NCBI GenBank assembly: GCA_966095595.1
Contig: CBHTUB010000019.1
Location: forward strand, 1-27,173
Origin: Chryseosolibacter sp966095595
Lineage (GTDB): Bacteria; Bacteroidota; Bacteroidia; Cytophagales; Cyclobacteriaceae
Reading direction: 5' to 3'
Length of the DNA stretch: 27,173 nucleotides
Part shown: positions 7,617-15,777 of the stretch, piece after piece
How the letters are laid out: the number at the start of each line of letters is the position of its first letter
Position numbering within the stretch: position 1 is the stretch's first letter
Position numbers and translations under genes: made by a program
The notes under the pieces: generated by a model
The model's input: the letters and a program-made list of their open reading frames with translations, nothing else
What the model was told of the DNA's origin: nothing
Database searches by the model: none

Positions 7617-7641
7617 AGCAAGTGGTCCTGAAGACAGTATC

Positions 7642-7669
7642 TAGAATTTAGAATTTAGAAGTCAGAAGT
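7642..7669 (+). repeat. Second short 7-bp array (TAGAATT type) after purB
   Basis: Four consecutive 7-mers: TAGAATT, TAGAATT, TAGAAGT and CAGAAGT. The unit differs from the array 25 bases upstream but has the same 7-base period. It lies between that array and the end of the TolC-like gene at 7686. Confidence 0.7.
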
Positions 7670-7685
7670 AATTTGAAAATTCAAA

Positions 7686-9146
7686 CTATTCTTCTACGGT
7701 GTACAACTTCTGATTCGTTGAAAAATCAAACAGGGTCAGGCGCCTGAGGTTGTAGTAAGAAGTCCAGAAGGAACGCAACGCCGAGAGATAACTTCTTTTG
7801 GCACTGTCCTTTTCCGTAAGCGCGATGTTCAGGTTTGTAATGTCGACTTTTCCGATCAAATATCGATTCTGTGAAACGAGGTAACGCTCCTGGGCAATCT
7901 CGTCAGACTTTTTCGTTATCTCTATCTGACTGATGAGCACGTCGAACTGGCGCACCTGGGTGACGACCTCCTGTTCGAACATCACTTCATCCTGCGCAAT
8001 CACGTAATCGCTGAATTTTTTGTTCGCGTAAGCCGTCTTCATCATGGATTTATTCCTACCCCAGTCGAGAATCGGGACATTGAACGAGAGGTTGAAGCGT
8101 TGTTGCTTCAACGGATCGTTGTAGGATTCATCCCAGGTCAAAGCCTGATTATTCAAGCCGTATGACGCCGCCAGCGTCGCCTGGAAACGGCGGCCGCGTG
8201 CCTCTGCAACGTCCTGCTCGGCTTCGATCCTTCTCCTTTGAAAAGCGATGTAATTGGCGCGATTGCTACGAGCATTTTCGATGGCATCATCCATGTCTAT
8301 GTTCATGCTCGGAATGTTCTCCGGCATCAGCAGCTGAAAATCCTCAGCGTTGTTCAAACCGATGTATGATCGCAGATCGAGCTTCGCATTCTCTAGGCTG
8401 ATCTTCGCCGACGTCACGTCCTGCCGGGACCTTAACAGCTGAAGTTCGGCCTGAAGCAAATTGTCTTTGGGCGTTGTGCCTATATTATACCTACCCTGCG
8501 CGATCTTGTAAATAGTATCGTTGTTCGCGAGGTTAAATTGAGCGATCTGCAAGTTGATCTGTGCATCGAGCACAGAGAAGAACTTATCGGTTGCCTCGCT
8601 GGATATCCGCTCCATTTCTTCGACATAGCTTCTTTTTGACTCCTCATACCTCAACGGTTCCGTTCTTTTCGCCCACTTCAGGGAATTAAAGCTGAACAAC
8701 GGTTGCTCCAGGCGCACATTGACCAGCGTGCTGTTCCAGCTTTCTATGTTGTAAAGAAAATCGTTGTATCGGGTAAGATTGGTGTTGACGGAGAGATCCC
8801 CGCCCGTGAACAGGATCGGCTGGGAAAGTCCCAGGTTCGCAAAACCGGTGGTCTGCTCGCGTTGCTGGAAGACGATCGTACCATCATCCAATCGGTTTTG
8901 AACGTAGTCCTGGTTGTATTCGGGTAAGCTCCCGTAAAGCCTGAGCTGCGGGTTGAAGTTCGATTTGTAAAGTCTATACTCCCAATACCGTGTTTCTTTC
9001 AATGTTTCCGCGCGCTTCGCGAACGGCGACTGGCCTTTGGCAAGATCGATCACCTCCCTGAGGCTGTACATCTTTTGCTGGGCAGAAACGTCGGAACATA
9101 GCAAGATCATCCATCCTGCGATGGTCAGGGAAAAAAATTTATTCAT
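7686..9146 (-). CDS. TolC-family outer-membrane efflux protein
   Basis: A 486-residue exported protein. The N-terminal leader (residues about 1-22) ends with VSAQQ, a likely signal-peptidase site. The mature part contains two long amphipathic, heptad-rich helical regions. Pieces such as RSYVEEMERISSEATDKFF and NRYLIGKVDITNLNIA are typical of the repeated outer-membrane efflux protein halves that form the trimeric TolC channel-tunnel. The frame is open from 9203, but ATG at 9146 gives a proper signal peptide. It overlaps the upstream permease stop by eight bases, so translation is probably coupled. It is the last gene of an adaptor-permease-channel operon and should form the outer-membrane exit of that exporter. 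Confidence 0.9.
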   Translation of the reverse strand: MNKFFSLTIAGWMILLCSDVSAQQKMYSLREVIDLAKGQSPFAKRAETLKETRYWEYRLYKSNFNPQLRLYGSLPEYNQDYVQNRLDDGTIVFQQREQTTGFANLGLSQPILFTGGDLSVNTNLTRYNDFLYNIESWNSTLVNVRLEQPLFSFNSLKWAKRTEPLRYEESKRSYVEEMERISSEATDKFFSVLDAQINLQIAQFNLANNDTIYKIAQGRYNIGTTPKDNLLQAELQLLRSRQDVTSAKISLENAKLDLRSYIGLNNAEDFQLLMPENIPSMNIDMDDAIENARSNRANYIAFQRRRIEAEQDVAEARGRRFQATLAASYGLNNQALTWDESYNDPLKQQRFNLSFNVPILDWGRNKSMMKTAYANKKFSDYVIAQDEVMFEQEVVTQVRQFDVLISQIEITKKSDEIAQERYLVSQNRYLIGKVDITNLNIALTEKDSAKRSYLSALRSFWTSYYNLRRLTLFDFSTNQKLYTVEE

Positions 9147-10518
9147 GGCGTAATGACGTGATAGGGTCCTGTTTCGCTGCTTTCCGCGCCGGCGCAATTC
9201 CAAAGATCAGTCCGACGCTGGCAGCGACACCAAATGAAGCTAGAATTGAAGAGAACGTAATAATGGTTTTTATACCGATAATATCCGAAACCACAAAGGC
9301 CATACTGATGCCCAGCACCACTCCGATGATGCCACCCGAAATCGAGATCATGATCGCTTCAAAAAGGAATTGCTGCACAACATCGCTCTTTTTCGCACCG
9401 ATCGATAATCTGAGTCCGATTTCCTTGATCCTTTCGAGCACCGATGCAAGCATGATATTCATGATACCGATACCGCCGACCAACAGCGAAATCAGTGCGA
9501 TGGCAAATAATACACCGTTAAAAAGATCGTTGGTGCGCTGTTGCTGCTTGAGGAGCAATTCAGGGATCTCGATCTCATAGTCAACAACGTTATAGTGCCT
9601 TCTTTCGAGCATCCGTGAAATGACCTCAGCTGAAGATTGAAGGGCCTGGGTTTCTTTTACCTGTATGACCAACCGGTCAAGCTGATGATAATTTTTCCGT
9701 TCTGCCTGATCCTTCTCGTTTTCGTCATTGCCGTTGTTGTTGATGACCATTCCCCGGCTTCGCATGGCCTCGAGGGCGAGCTCCTGCGCGGTGATCTTGT
9801 CGCGATTTTTGTAGCGGATCAACATGCTCTGGAGCGGCGTGTATACATCCATGTTGAAATCCCTTATCCCCAGCTTGCTGATCGAGCTTTCGGAAACCAA
9901 ACGTTCCTTCATGACCCCTACGATGGTAAGCCAGTGCTGCCCGACTTTGATGTTTTTCCCGATAGGGTTTTCCGTTGGAAAGAATCTCGTCTTGATCGAT
10001 TGTCCTATGATGCATACCGGCGCGCCCGTTTTCCGCTGTTCATCGGAGAACATCTGTCCCTCCTGCATCTCAAAATTATAGATCGCAAAATACGCAGGCT
10101 CGACACCAACGAGCTTCGCTGACCTGCGATAACCCTTACGGACAACGTTGGTTTCGAAAATTATCTCGGGGCTTATTTCGATAAGTCCGGGGACAGTTGA
10201 AGCAATGCTGTTGACATCACGAATGGTGAGACCTGGCGAGAATTTTTTCTTTTCCTTTTTTCCGACAGCCTCTTCTATCTTTTCTTCCTTTTGCTCGACG
10301 ATCGGCTTGATCACGATATTGTTTACGCCCACCAGCTTGATCTGATCCAGGATTTCCTGTTGCGCCCCATTGCCGATGGCCAGCATCGCGATTACGGCAG
10401 CCACCCCGAAGATGATTCCCAATGCGGTCAGCAGGGAACGGATCTTGTTGGCAAATACTGCATCGATCGCGATATACAGATTCGCCAGTACACGCGCGGG
10501 TACAAATCGTTTGATCAT
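9139..10518 (-). CDS. MacB-type ABC transporter permease (FtsX fold)
   Basis: A 459-residue inner-membrane protein with MacB architecture. It has TM1 at about 25-48 (FANKIRSLLTALGIIFGVAA), a large MacB_PCD-type periplasmic domain, and three C-terminal spans (about 335-455) with the FtsX-family pieces GGIGIMNIMLASVLERIKEIG and FGIAPARKAAKQDP. Two highly charged, low-complexity inserts lie in the periplasmic part: a Glu/Lys-rich one near residues 76-93 and an Asn/Glu-rich one near 250-272. There is no nucleotide-binding domain, unlike E. coli MacB, and no ATPase gene in the operon, so it must use an ATPase encoded elsewhere. It lies eight bases after the adaptor gene and overlaps the TolC-like gene. 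The exported substrate is unknown. Confidence 0.92.
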   Translation of the reverse strand: MIKRFVPARVLANLYIAIDAVFANKIRSLLTALGIIFGVAAVIAMLAIGNGAQQEILDQIKLVGVNNIVIKPIVEQKEEKIEEAVGKKEKKKFSPGLTIRDVNSIASTVPGLIEISPEIIFETNVVRKGYRRSAKLVGVEPAYFAIYNFEMQEGQMFSDEQRKTGAPVCIIGQSIKTRFFPTENPIGKNIKVGQHWLTIVGVMKERLVSESSISKLGIRDFNMDVYTPLQSMLIRYKNRDKITAQELALEAMRSRGMVINNNGNDENEKDQAERKNYHQLDRLVIQVKETQALQSSAEVISRMLERRHYNVVDYEIEIPELLLKQQQRTNDLFNGVLFAIALISLLVGGIGIMNIMLASVLERIKEIGLRLSIGAKKSDVVQQFLFEAIMISISGGIIGVVLGISMAFVVSDIIGIKTIITFSSILASFGVAASVGLIFGIAPARKAAKQDPITSLRHE

Positions 10519-10526
10519 GGCCGCGC

Positions 10527-11876
10527 TTATTTTGAAGCAGTCTTCTGTGCAGAGGTGATCACCTGAGGATCTGGCTTGTCAGGCGACGCTGGCTTATCCT
10601 CTTTTTTCTTCCGCTTTCCGTCGAGTTCCGGAAGCAGGTTAAAGTCATCCTCTTCAAATCCTTTGGGGATCGAGAGATAAATATTGTCTCCCTCATCGAG
10701 GCCTTTCACGACCACCGCGTCATTCGAGTTGGTCTCACTGATCACGATCTCCTGCTTTATCGTTTTGATCCCTTCTTTTTTATATACATAAGTGATCGTG
10801 TCTGCATGATTATGAAGCGATTCAAGGGGAATAAAGATGACGTTGTCCTTTACACTGGCGACAATCTTATTGCTGGTAGTCATGGATGGCCGAAGGGTAG
10901 TATCGCTTCCATTGATCTCGACGGCCACTTCAAAGACCTTTGCGTCCGAATTGGGGCGTTGCTCGCCGACATTCGCCACGCGTATCACATCGCCACTCAG
11001 TTTCTTGTCGGGATAGGCATCGAGACCCACTTCTACTTTCTGGCCTACCTTCACTTTTCTCACGTCAACTTCGTTGACATAGGTCTTCGAGATCATCCTG
11101 GTGAGGTCGGGCAACGTAGCCACGTTGGGTTCCCACATGTGGATCTGTGAGCCAGCTTTTACGGGTTTCCCGTCCCATCCCTTCTCGTAGATCACCATGC
11201 CATCCTCCGGGGCAACCACGTTGAACGACGCCAGCACTTTCGACATCGCGTCGAACTCGTTCCTTACCTTTCGGAGCTCAGCAGCAACCTCGCGCATCTT
11301 TTCGATGTTCTGGTTTTTTTTGATCTTATAGTTCTCCAGGGCCTGCTCGTAGGCGCGTTTGGCCTTGTCGAGATTGATCTCCGATTGCTTGATGGTGGCG
11401 GGAGGTTCGAATTTGGACTGGTCGAGAATGATCTGCTTTTCATCGACTGCATAGGCCAGGTTGATCAATTCATCGCGTGATTGCCGTAGCTGGAGCGTTG
11501 TGTCGAGTTGGGTCTGTACGTATCTGGAGTTTGCTTTCTCGAGCTCGATCTGTTTTTCATTGAACCTGTTCTGGAACTCCGAGCGATCAAGTGTCGCTAC
11601 CCAGTCGCCTTTTTTAACAATAGTACCTTCGTCGACGATCGACTGGATCGTAACCTGCCAGATGCGAAAATCGCGCAGACTGGATGGACCGAGGATCTTT
11701 ACCGAGTTTTTTGCTTCCAATTCGCCGGTAGTTTCGATCTCAACTTTAAAAGGCCCGCGCTTGACCGTCGTCATCACATCCGCTACTTCGCCGGATGTTT
11801 TGCCCTTAACAACAAAGAAGACGATCAGGATGGCAACGACAACTCCGGCTCCGATCAATAAATTACGTTTCGTCAT
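10527..11876 (-). CDS. Periplasmic adaptor (HlyD/MacA-type membrane fusion protein)
   Basis: A 449-residue adaptor anchored by one N-terminal membrane segment (residues 5-23). Split lipoyl-like halves flank a long coiled-coil hairpin (about 90-215, rich in Glu, Lys, Gln and Arg). The second half is recognisable from VVAPEDGMVIYEKG. Beta-barrel and membrane-proximal domains follow, and the C-terminus is Lys/Pro-rich. Such proteins join an inner-membrane transporter to a TolC channel. It is the first gene of the operon, followed by the MacB-type permease and TolC-like genes, which fits a MacAB-TolC-style complex. On the - strand TATATTTA (11910-11903) is a seven-of-eight match to the -7 box, 26 bases before the start codon, but no -33 partner is evident. 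Confidence 0.9.
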   Translation of the reverse strand: MTKRNLLIGAGVVVAILIVFFVVKGKTSGEVADVMTTVKRGPFKVEIETTGELEAKNSVKILGPSSLRDFRIWQVTIQSIVDEGTIVKKGDWVATLDRSEFQNRFNEKQIELEKANSRYVQTQLDTTLQLRQSRDELINLAYAVDEKQIILDQSKFEPPATIKQSEINLDKAKRAYEQALENYKIKKNQNIEKMREVAAELRKVRNEFDAMSKVLASFNVVAPEDGMVIYEKGWDGKPVKAGSQIHMWEPNVATLPDLTRMISKTYVNEVDVRKVKVGQKVEVGLDAYPDKKLSGDVIRVANVGEQRPNSDAKVFEVAVEINGSDTTLRPSMTTSNKIVASVKDNVIFIPLESLHNHADTITYVYKKEGIKTIKQEIVISETNSNDAVVVKGLDEGDNIYLSIPKGFEEDDFNLLPELDGKRKKKEDKPASPDKPDPQVITSAQKTASK

Positions 11877-11962
11877 GACAAAGAAGGGTAGAAAGGGATT
11901 TGTAAATATACTCTAAGATAGGTCATCAGGTTACAGTATCCTGAACCACTTATGTATAAAAA

Positions 11963-12001
11963 AATGCTGGTGATCCGTTTTTTTCTGAAATCACCAGCAT
12001 T
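11963..12001 (-). terminator. Intrinsic terminator of the first sigma module
   Basis: Perfect 12-pair stem (11963-11974 with 11990-12001) and a 15-base loop. On the - strand it is followed by a run of T extending to about 11958. It starts 14 bases after the stop codon of the 12016 gene and separates the sigma module from the export operon. Confidence 0.88.
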
Positions 12002-12015
12002 TATTGAAAGGTCAA

Positions 12016-13227
12016 TTATTGATTAGGTCCTTTTTTGACCGTGAATTTTGCCAGGGCAGCGCTCTTTTCGATCTTGCCTGCCGCATAGTCTTTCAACACG
12101 GAGCTCTTTACAGATACCTCGAGGGTTGAAGGAATGTTGCAACCCTTGCATTTTGTCATGGTGATGTTGAATATGAGAGATTCTTCACCTGCAAGGGTTT
12201 TCAAGGTCCTCCCGTACTCAAGCATATTCTCCTTCAAGTCCTGTTCGAATTTAGGATAGAGTTCGGCTACCTTCTTGTCGCGTGTTGCCTGGTCTACATT
12301 CTCGAGTCCAAGCGTTGGCATAGATACCGTATTGTAGCCGGACTGGTTTGAGCTGTACACCTGCATGTAGTAGATGACACCGTAGTCGCGGAGACGTTCA
12401 TGGTATATGTTGTCATCGGTAAAATAGGTCTTCGACAGATCTGAACGGTAAAGCCTGCTGAATATGGTTGTCAATAGCTCCATATCCGGTTCTTTCTCGT
12501 CAACCAATTCGGTATTGACTACCTTTATCTTGTTCAAAGCCTGATCCCTGGATATTTTTCCCTGCTTGAGGGCGATGATATCCGCCTTGTTACCTTCCAC
12601 GGAGATGACGCTTCTTTTACCCTTTCTAAAGTACCACACCCGGTTGCCGCCCTGCCCCTGATTGGTGATCACGATCTTTTCGTTCTGTCCCAGCTGTGAA
12701 ACAAAATCTCCATAGTCGACGATAAAATCCTTAGCTGCCTTGATCATTTTCAGGTTGTAGGCTTCGCGAAGGCTATCACTGTCAACGCTTCTTTTCTTCT
12801 TTACCTTATCTCCGAGCCGGTATTCCGCCGACCGCTCACCTTCTGCAAGCTCTGCGTCGATCTCAGGCGCAAGCATCTCGTCCGCATTTGATTCGTGACT
12901 GATCACGAAGCCTTCGCCTTCACGGTTCCAGACCATGCTTTCTCCGGGAGCCATAGGCGCAACCGGCATCAGGTAAGGCAAGTTCAGATCCATCGGCAAA
13001 CGGAACGTAACGCCATAACCTGGCAAATACGAGCCTTTCACATCGATCCCGAAAAAGCCATGTTGCTGCTGATTCATCTCCTGCCTGATCAATGTGGAAA
13101 GCACGTTCTCAGCCACTTCGATATCGCGCTTCATCCGCTCATCATCTATTTTCTGAGCCACGGTGACCTGCGTATGTAAAGCCAACGCCACACAGGCTCC
13201 CAACCAAATCTTCTTAACCATTTTCAT
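12016..13227 (-). CDS. Exported protein of unknown function, third gene of first ECF module
   Basis: A 403-residue protein with a signal peptide (residues 1-24, ending in TVAQ). I do not recognise the family. After the leader comes a helical stretch, then a Gly/Pro-rich segment (HGFFGIDVKGSYLPGYGVTF). An acidic stretch (about 108-135) and a basic KKKRS patch follow. A longer alpha/beta region ends with two cysteines in TKCKGC (about 358-363). It has no membrane span beyond the leader, so it should be periplasmic or surface-located. It starts 54 bases after the anti-sigma candidate on the same strand and ends at a strong terminator, so it is the last gene of that operon. It may be an effector or sensor of the sigma pathway; that is inference from position only. 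ATG at 13227 or 13221 could be the start. Confidence 0.8.
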   Translation of the reverse strand: MKMVKKIWLGACVALALHTQVTVAQKIDDERMKRDIEVAENVLSTLIRQEMNQQQHGFFGIDVKGSYLPGYGVTFRLPMDLNLPYLMPVAPMAPGESMVWNREGEGFVISHESNADEMLAPEIDAELAEGERSAEYRLGDKVKKKRSVDSDSLREAYNLKMIKAAKDFIVDYGDFVSQLGQNEKIVITNQGQGGNRVWYFRKGKRSVISVEGNKADIIALKQGKISRDQALNKIKVVNTELVDEKEPDMELLTTIFSRLYRSDLSKTYFTDDNIYHERLRDYGVIYYMQVYSSNQSGYNTVSMPTLGLENVDQATRDKKVAELYPKFEQDLKENMLEYGRTLKTLAGEESLIFNITMTKCKGCNIPSTLEVSVKSSVLKDYAAGKIEKSAALAKFTVKKGPNQ

Positions 13228-13281
13228 ATTCTTGATCCTGTTAAATCTTAATTACTCTTCTTCTTTATAACTAGCTGCAGC

Positions 13282-14136
13282 TTAATTCTTGATTTCTTTG
13301 CTCGACGGATTACCTACCGTGGTGATGATACTTGAAAGTATCTGTTCCGTCTCCTGCTTGAATACATCTGTGTTCTTCTCGAGGGAGTTCATCCGCATCT
13401 GAACCAATTGAAGGTCATTGTTCCTCTGTTGCTGCAGGTAGTCTGCAAAGTCAACAAGAAGATTTTCAATGTAAGTCTTCTGTTCGCTGGTGCTCAGCTG
13501 GAAATAATCCTGCACCATCTTACGGTTTTCAGCCTGCATGGATGCGACAAACCCGCTGATCTGATCCTGTGAAGCCGTCGCCGCCTCCTTCAAAAGCGCG
13601 TCGACTTTTCCCGAGTTGATCGCCAGGTTTTGACGGATAGACGTCGAAAGTTTTTCCTCGTTCTCTTTCCATGATTGCGCCAAAGCTTCATTATTGGACT
13701 GAAGCGAGGCATTGATCATCTTCTGAACCTGCTCTTCCGTGAGCGACGCCTGGTAGCGCTGTTCCTTTACCGTTTGCGCCTGCTGAGGCTCACCGAATGA
13801 GAGCTTCATTTCATTGCCATTGATGACAAGCTGCGTTCCCGTCAGCTTACCGACAACAATGATCAGCAGCAAAGATGCGGCTATGCTTACAATGGTCCTG
13901 AAATAGGGCGCATCCCATAACGAGCGCTGGCGGCCATCGCCAAGTACTATCGGTGGTGCGATCACTTCCTTATCCTCCACAAGCCCGATCAGCTTTTGAA
14001 AGCCATGGTATCGCTGCAATTCCCTTCTCGCGTCTTCGTTCTCAAGAAGGTATTGTTCGAACCTCTCCTTTTCCTCTCCTTCCATCTCACCGTAGATGTA
14101 AGCCATCCAATCTTTTTCGTCCGGTTTATAGCTCAT
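13282..14136 (-). CDS. Single-span membrane anti-sigma factor candidate with periplasmic coiled coil
   Basis: A 284-residue protein. Residues 1-50 are acidic and helical (MAYIYGEMEGEEKERFEQYL) and resemble the sigma-binding segment of anti-sigma factors, but without the Cys/His of the zinc-binding type. One membrane span is near residues 75-96. The rest is a long Gln/Glu-rich helical region, likely coiled coil and periplasmic. The ATG overlaps the end of the sigma gene by 11 bases, which suggests coupled translation and equal dosage. The role is to hold the sigma factor inactive until an envelope signal arrives; this is inferred from gene order and topology, because the sequence itself carries no strong family signature. 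Confidence 0.75.
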   Translation of the reverse strand: MSYKPDEKDWMAYIYGEMEGEEKERFEQYLLENEDARRELQRYHGFQKLIGLVEDKEVIAPPIVLGDGRQRSLWDAPYFRTIVSIAASLLLIIVVGKLTGTQLVINGNEMKLSFGEPQQAQTVKEQRYQASLTEEQVQKMINASLQSNNEALAQSWKENEEKLSTSIRQNLAINSGKVDALLKEAATASQDQISGFVASMQAENRKMVQDYFQLSTSEQKTYIENLLVDFADYLQQQRNNDLQLVQMRMNSLEKNTDVFKQETEQILSSIITTVGNPSSKEIKN

Positions 14137-14758
14137 ATCCGATTGTATCTTTGTTGATATTCTTTTTCGTCAAAATCTTTCTCAGTCCTTCAAGTCCGTA
14201 GTACATACGGGACTTGGCCGTGTTTTCGGAGATATTGAGTACTTCCGCTATCTCCCGGAATTTTAGTCCTTCATATTCCTTCATGATCACCACCTCACGT
14301 TGTTCTTCATTGATCTCCCGCAGAGCCTGCTGAAGTATGTCCGACAACTCTGACTGCTCGAATTGCCTTTCGGGGTTGTCGAACTTTTGTCCTGACGATT
14401 CCCACCGCGGCGACTCCTCTGCTTCACGATTCCATACCACATCAAATGACAGCGATTTACTTCCTTTCATCTTACGGGCCTCTTCCCTGCAATAGTTGAC
14501 CGCGATCTTATAGAGCCACGACTTGAATCGGGAGACGTCCTGCAGTCCTGCGAGGTTCTTGCACATGGAAATGAACGTCTTTTGCGATATCTCCATGGCG
14601 AGGTCGTGGTCCATGAAAAACTTATAACCGAAGTTATAGATACGTTTATACCAGAGCTGGACAAGCTTGCCCTGGGCGCCCTGATCACCCTGCTGCGCTT
14701 TCTGAATGAGCGTGTCAGAGTGCATCATTGCAATATCGAGTAGGGTTCCGGCAGGCAT
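14126..14758 (-). CDS. ECF-type RNA polymerase sigma factor (first module)
   Basis: An ECF sigma-70 protein of about 210 residues. Region 2 is visible around YNFGYKFFMDHDLAMEISQKTF and RFKSWLYKIAVNYCREEARK. Region 4 is a helix-turn-helix around LKFREIAEVLNISENTAKSRMYYGLEGLRK. The linker between the two regions is longer than usual (about 45 residues). The open frame reaches a TTG at 14818. That TTG lies within a -7-like box CATCTTTG (14823-14816, seven of eight), so I prefer ATG at 14758, with ATG 14728 or 14725 possible. It overlaps the downstream anti-sigma candidate. It should direct polymerase to its own operon and others unknown. Confidence 0.88.
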   Translation of the reverse strand: MPAGTLLDIAMMHSDTLIQKAQQGDQGAQGKLVQLWYKRIYNFGYKFFMDHDLAMEISQKTFISMCKNLAGLQDVSRFKSWLYKIAVNYCREEARKMKGSKSLSFDVVWNREAEESPRWESSGQKFDNPERQFEQSELSDILQQALREINEEQREVVIMKEYEGLKFREIAEVLNISENTAKSRMYYGLEGLRKILTKKNINKDTIGYEL

Positions 14759-14815
14759 ATCCTTAAATTTCTCACTTTTTACGCTGTTTTGAAGGGTTTT
14801 TAGCGCTTTATAACT

Positions 14816-14823
14816 CAAAGATG
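14816..14823 (-). promoter_or_regulatory. Possible -7 box of the first sigma module
   Basis: CATCTTTG on the - strand matches TAnnTTTG at all fixed positions except the first. Transcription would start near 14810, about 50 bases before ATG 14758. No good -33 element is visible, which could reflect recognition by an ECF sigma factor or a false match. Confidence 0.3.
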
Positions 14824-14899
14824 TCCACCTTCCCCGAATAGTTTTAACCCGACCCTCTTTTTCTTAAAAATTGTTTCCGGGTCAAAAACGGGCATCGTG

Positions 14900-14907
14900 T
14901 ATATTTG
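14900..14907 (+). promoter_or_regulatory. -7 promoter box of the methyltransferase gene
   Basis: TATATTTG matches TAnnTTTG exactly and ends seven bases before the ATG at 14915. Initiation would fall almost at the start codon, so the mRNA would be nearly leaderless. A -33 element is weak: TTTC at 14874-14877 with a 22-base spacer. Confidence 0.45.
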
Positions 14908-14914
14908 CGCCCGA

Positions 14915-15685
14915 ATGAAAAAACTGATTGCGTTCCTGATCCGCTTCGTTCCCAGGAAATACCTGCAGCGAATGGCCGGTACAGGTCTCAAGGTGCTAAG
15001 TGTGTTTTACCGGGGCTCCTCCGTGCGCTGTCCGGTATGCGACAAGGGTTTCAGGAAATTCCTTCCCTATGGCAGGATCAATCCGCGCGAGAATGCTCTT
15101 TGCCCGAGTTGCCTGTCATTGGAAAGACATCGTCTGATCTGGCTTTACCTTCAGAGAACAACCGATTTTTTCACATCGCGCAAGAAAGTGCTCCACATCG
15201 CGCCGGAAGCATGCTTTATACTACGTTTTGAGAAAATACACGGCGCCGACTACATCACGGGCGATATTGAATCACCACTCGCCAAAGTGAAGATGGATAT
15301 TCACCAGATACCATTCGACGCAAATACATTCGATGTCGTGTTGTGCAATCACGTTCTCGAACACGTCGATAGCGACATCAAGGCAATGAGCGAGATCAAT
15401 CGCGTATTGAGATCCGGAGGGTTTGCGATCCTTCAGGTTCCGTTCTTTCACCCGATTCCGGACGTCACGGTTGAAGATCTTTCCATAACTGATCCGCGTG
15501 AACGCGAGCGATTATTCGGACAGGATGATCACGTGAGGAAATTCGGTAAAGACTATACAAAGAGAATCGCGGAGGCGGGATTGGTCGCCGTTGAAGATGA
15601 TTTCATTTCCACGTTCACCGACGAGGACCGGATCCGGTATGGACTTGCAAAAGGGGAGCTTATCTATAAGGGCATAAAAAAATAG
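14915..15685 (+). CDS. SAM-dependent methyltransferase with N-terminal Cys4 zinc-ribbon-like motif
   Basis: A 256-residue protein. Residues 1-35 are basic and amphipathic. C39, C42, C63 and C66 (CPVC and CPSC) form a likely zinc site, with RLIWLYL nearby. A class I methyltransferase domain follows from about residue 90, with a motif I variant (VLHIAPEAC), the acidic end of the next strand (ITGDIES), and the typical FDVVLCNHVLEHV and EINRVLRSGGFAILQVP segments. The substrate is unknown; similar domains act on small molecules, glycans and RNA. It lies alone between two sigma operons on the opposite strand. A frame six codons longer exists from 14897, but the promoter box overlaps it, so ATG 14915 is preferred. 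Confidence 0.88.
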   Translation: MKKLIAFLIRFVPRKYLQRMAGTGLKVLSVFYRGSSVRCPVCDKGFRKFLPYGRINPRENALCPSCLSLERHRLIWLYLQRTTDFFTSRKKVLHIAPEACFILRFEKIHGADYITGDIESPLAKVKMDIHQIPFDANTFDVVLCNHVLEHVDSDIKAMSEINRVLRSGGFAILQVPFFHPIPDVTVEDLSITDPRERERLFGQDDHVRKFGKDYTKRIAEAGLVAVEDDFISTFTDEDRIRYGLAKGELIYKGIKK

Positions 15686-15686
15686 A

Positions 15687-15720
15687 AGCTCCCTGTACGG
15701 AGAGCTCCATTTGTTCTTGT
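15687..15720 (+). terminator. Candidate terminator between convergent genes
   Basis: AGCTC plus CC (15687-15693) pairs with GG, a bulged A, and GAGCT (15699-15706) around a five-base loop. It is followed by a T-rich but interrupted tract to about 15720. It lies just after the methyltransferase stop. Moderately convincing. Confidence 0.4.
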
Positions 15721-15777
15721 TTACTGATTTGCGCGTCTCAAAATTCATTGACCGCGCGAATCGCAGCCTATGCCAGC

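Noticed and set aside
14759..14818. N-terminal extension of the first sigma factor from TTG 14818
   Set aside because: The TTG falls within a -7-like box and the added residues are not part of the sigma region 2 pattern.
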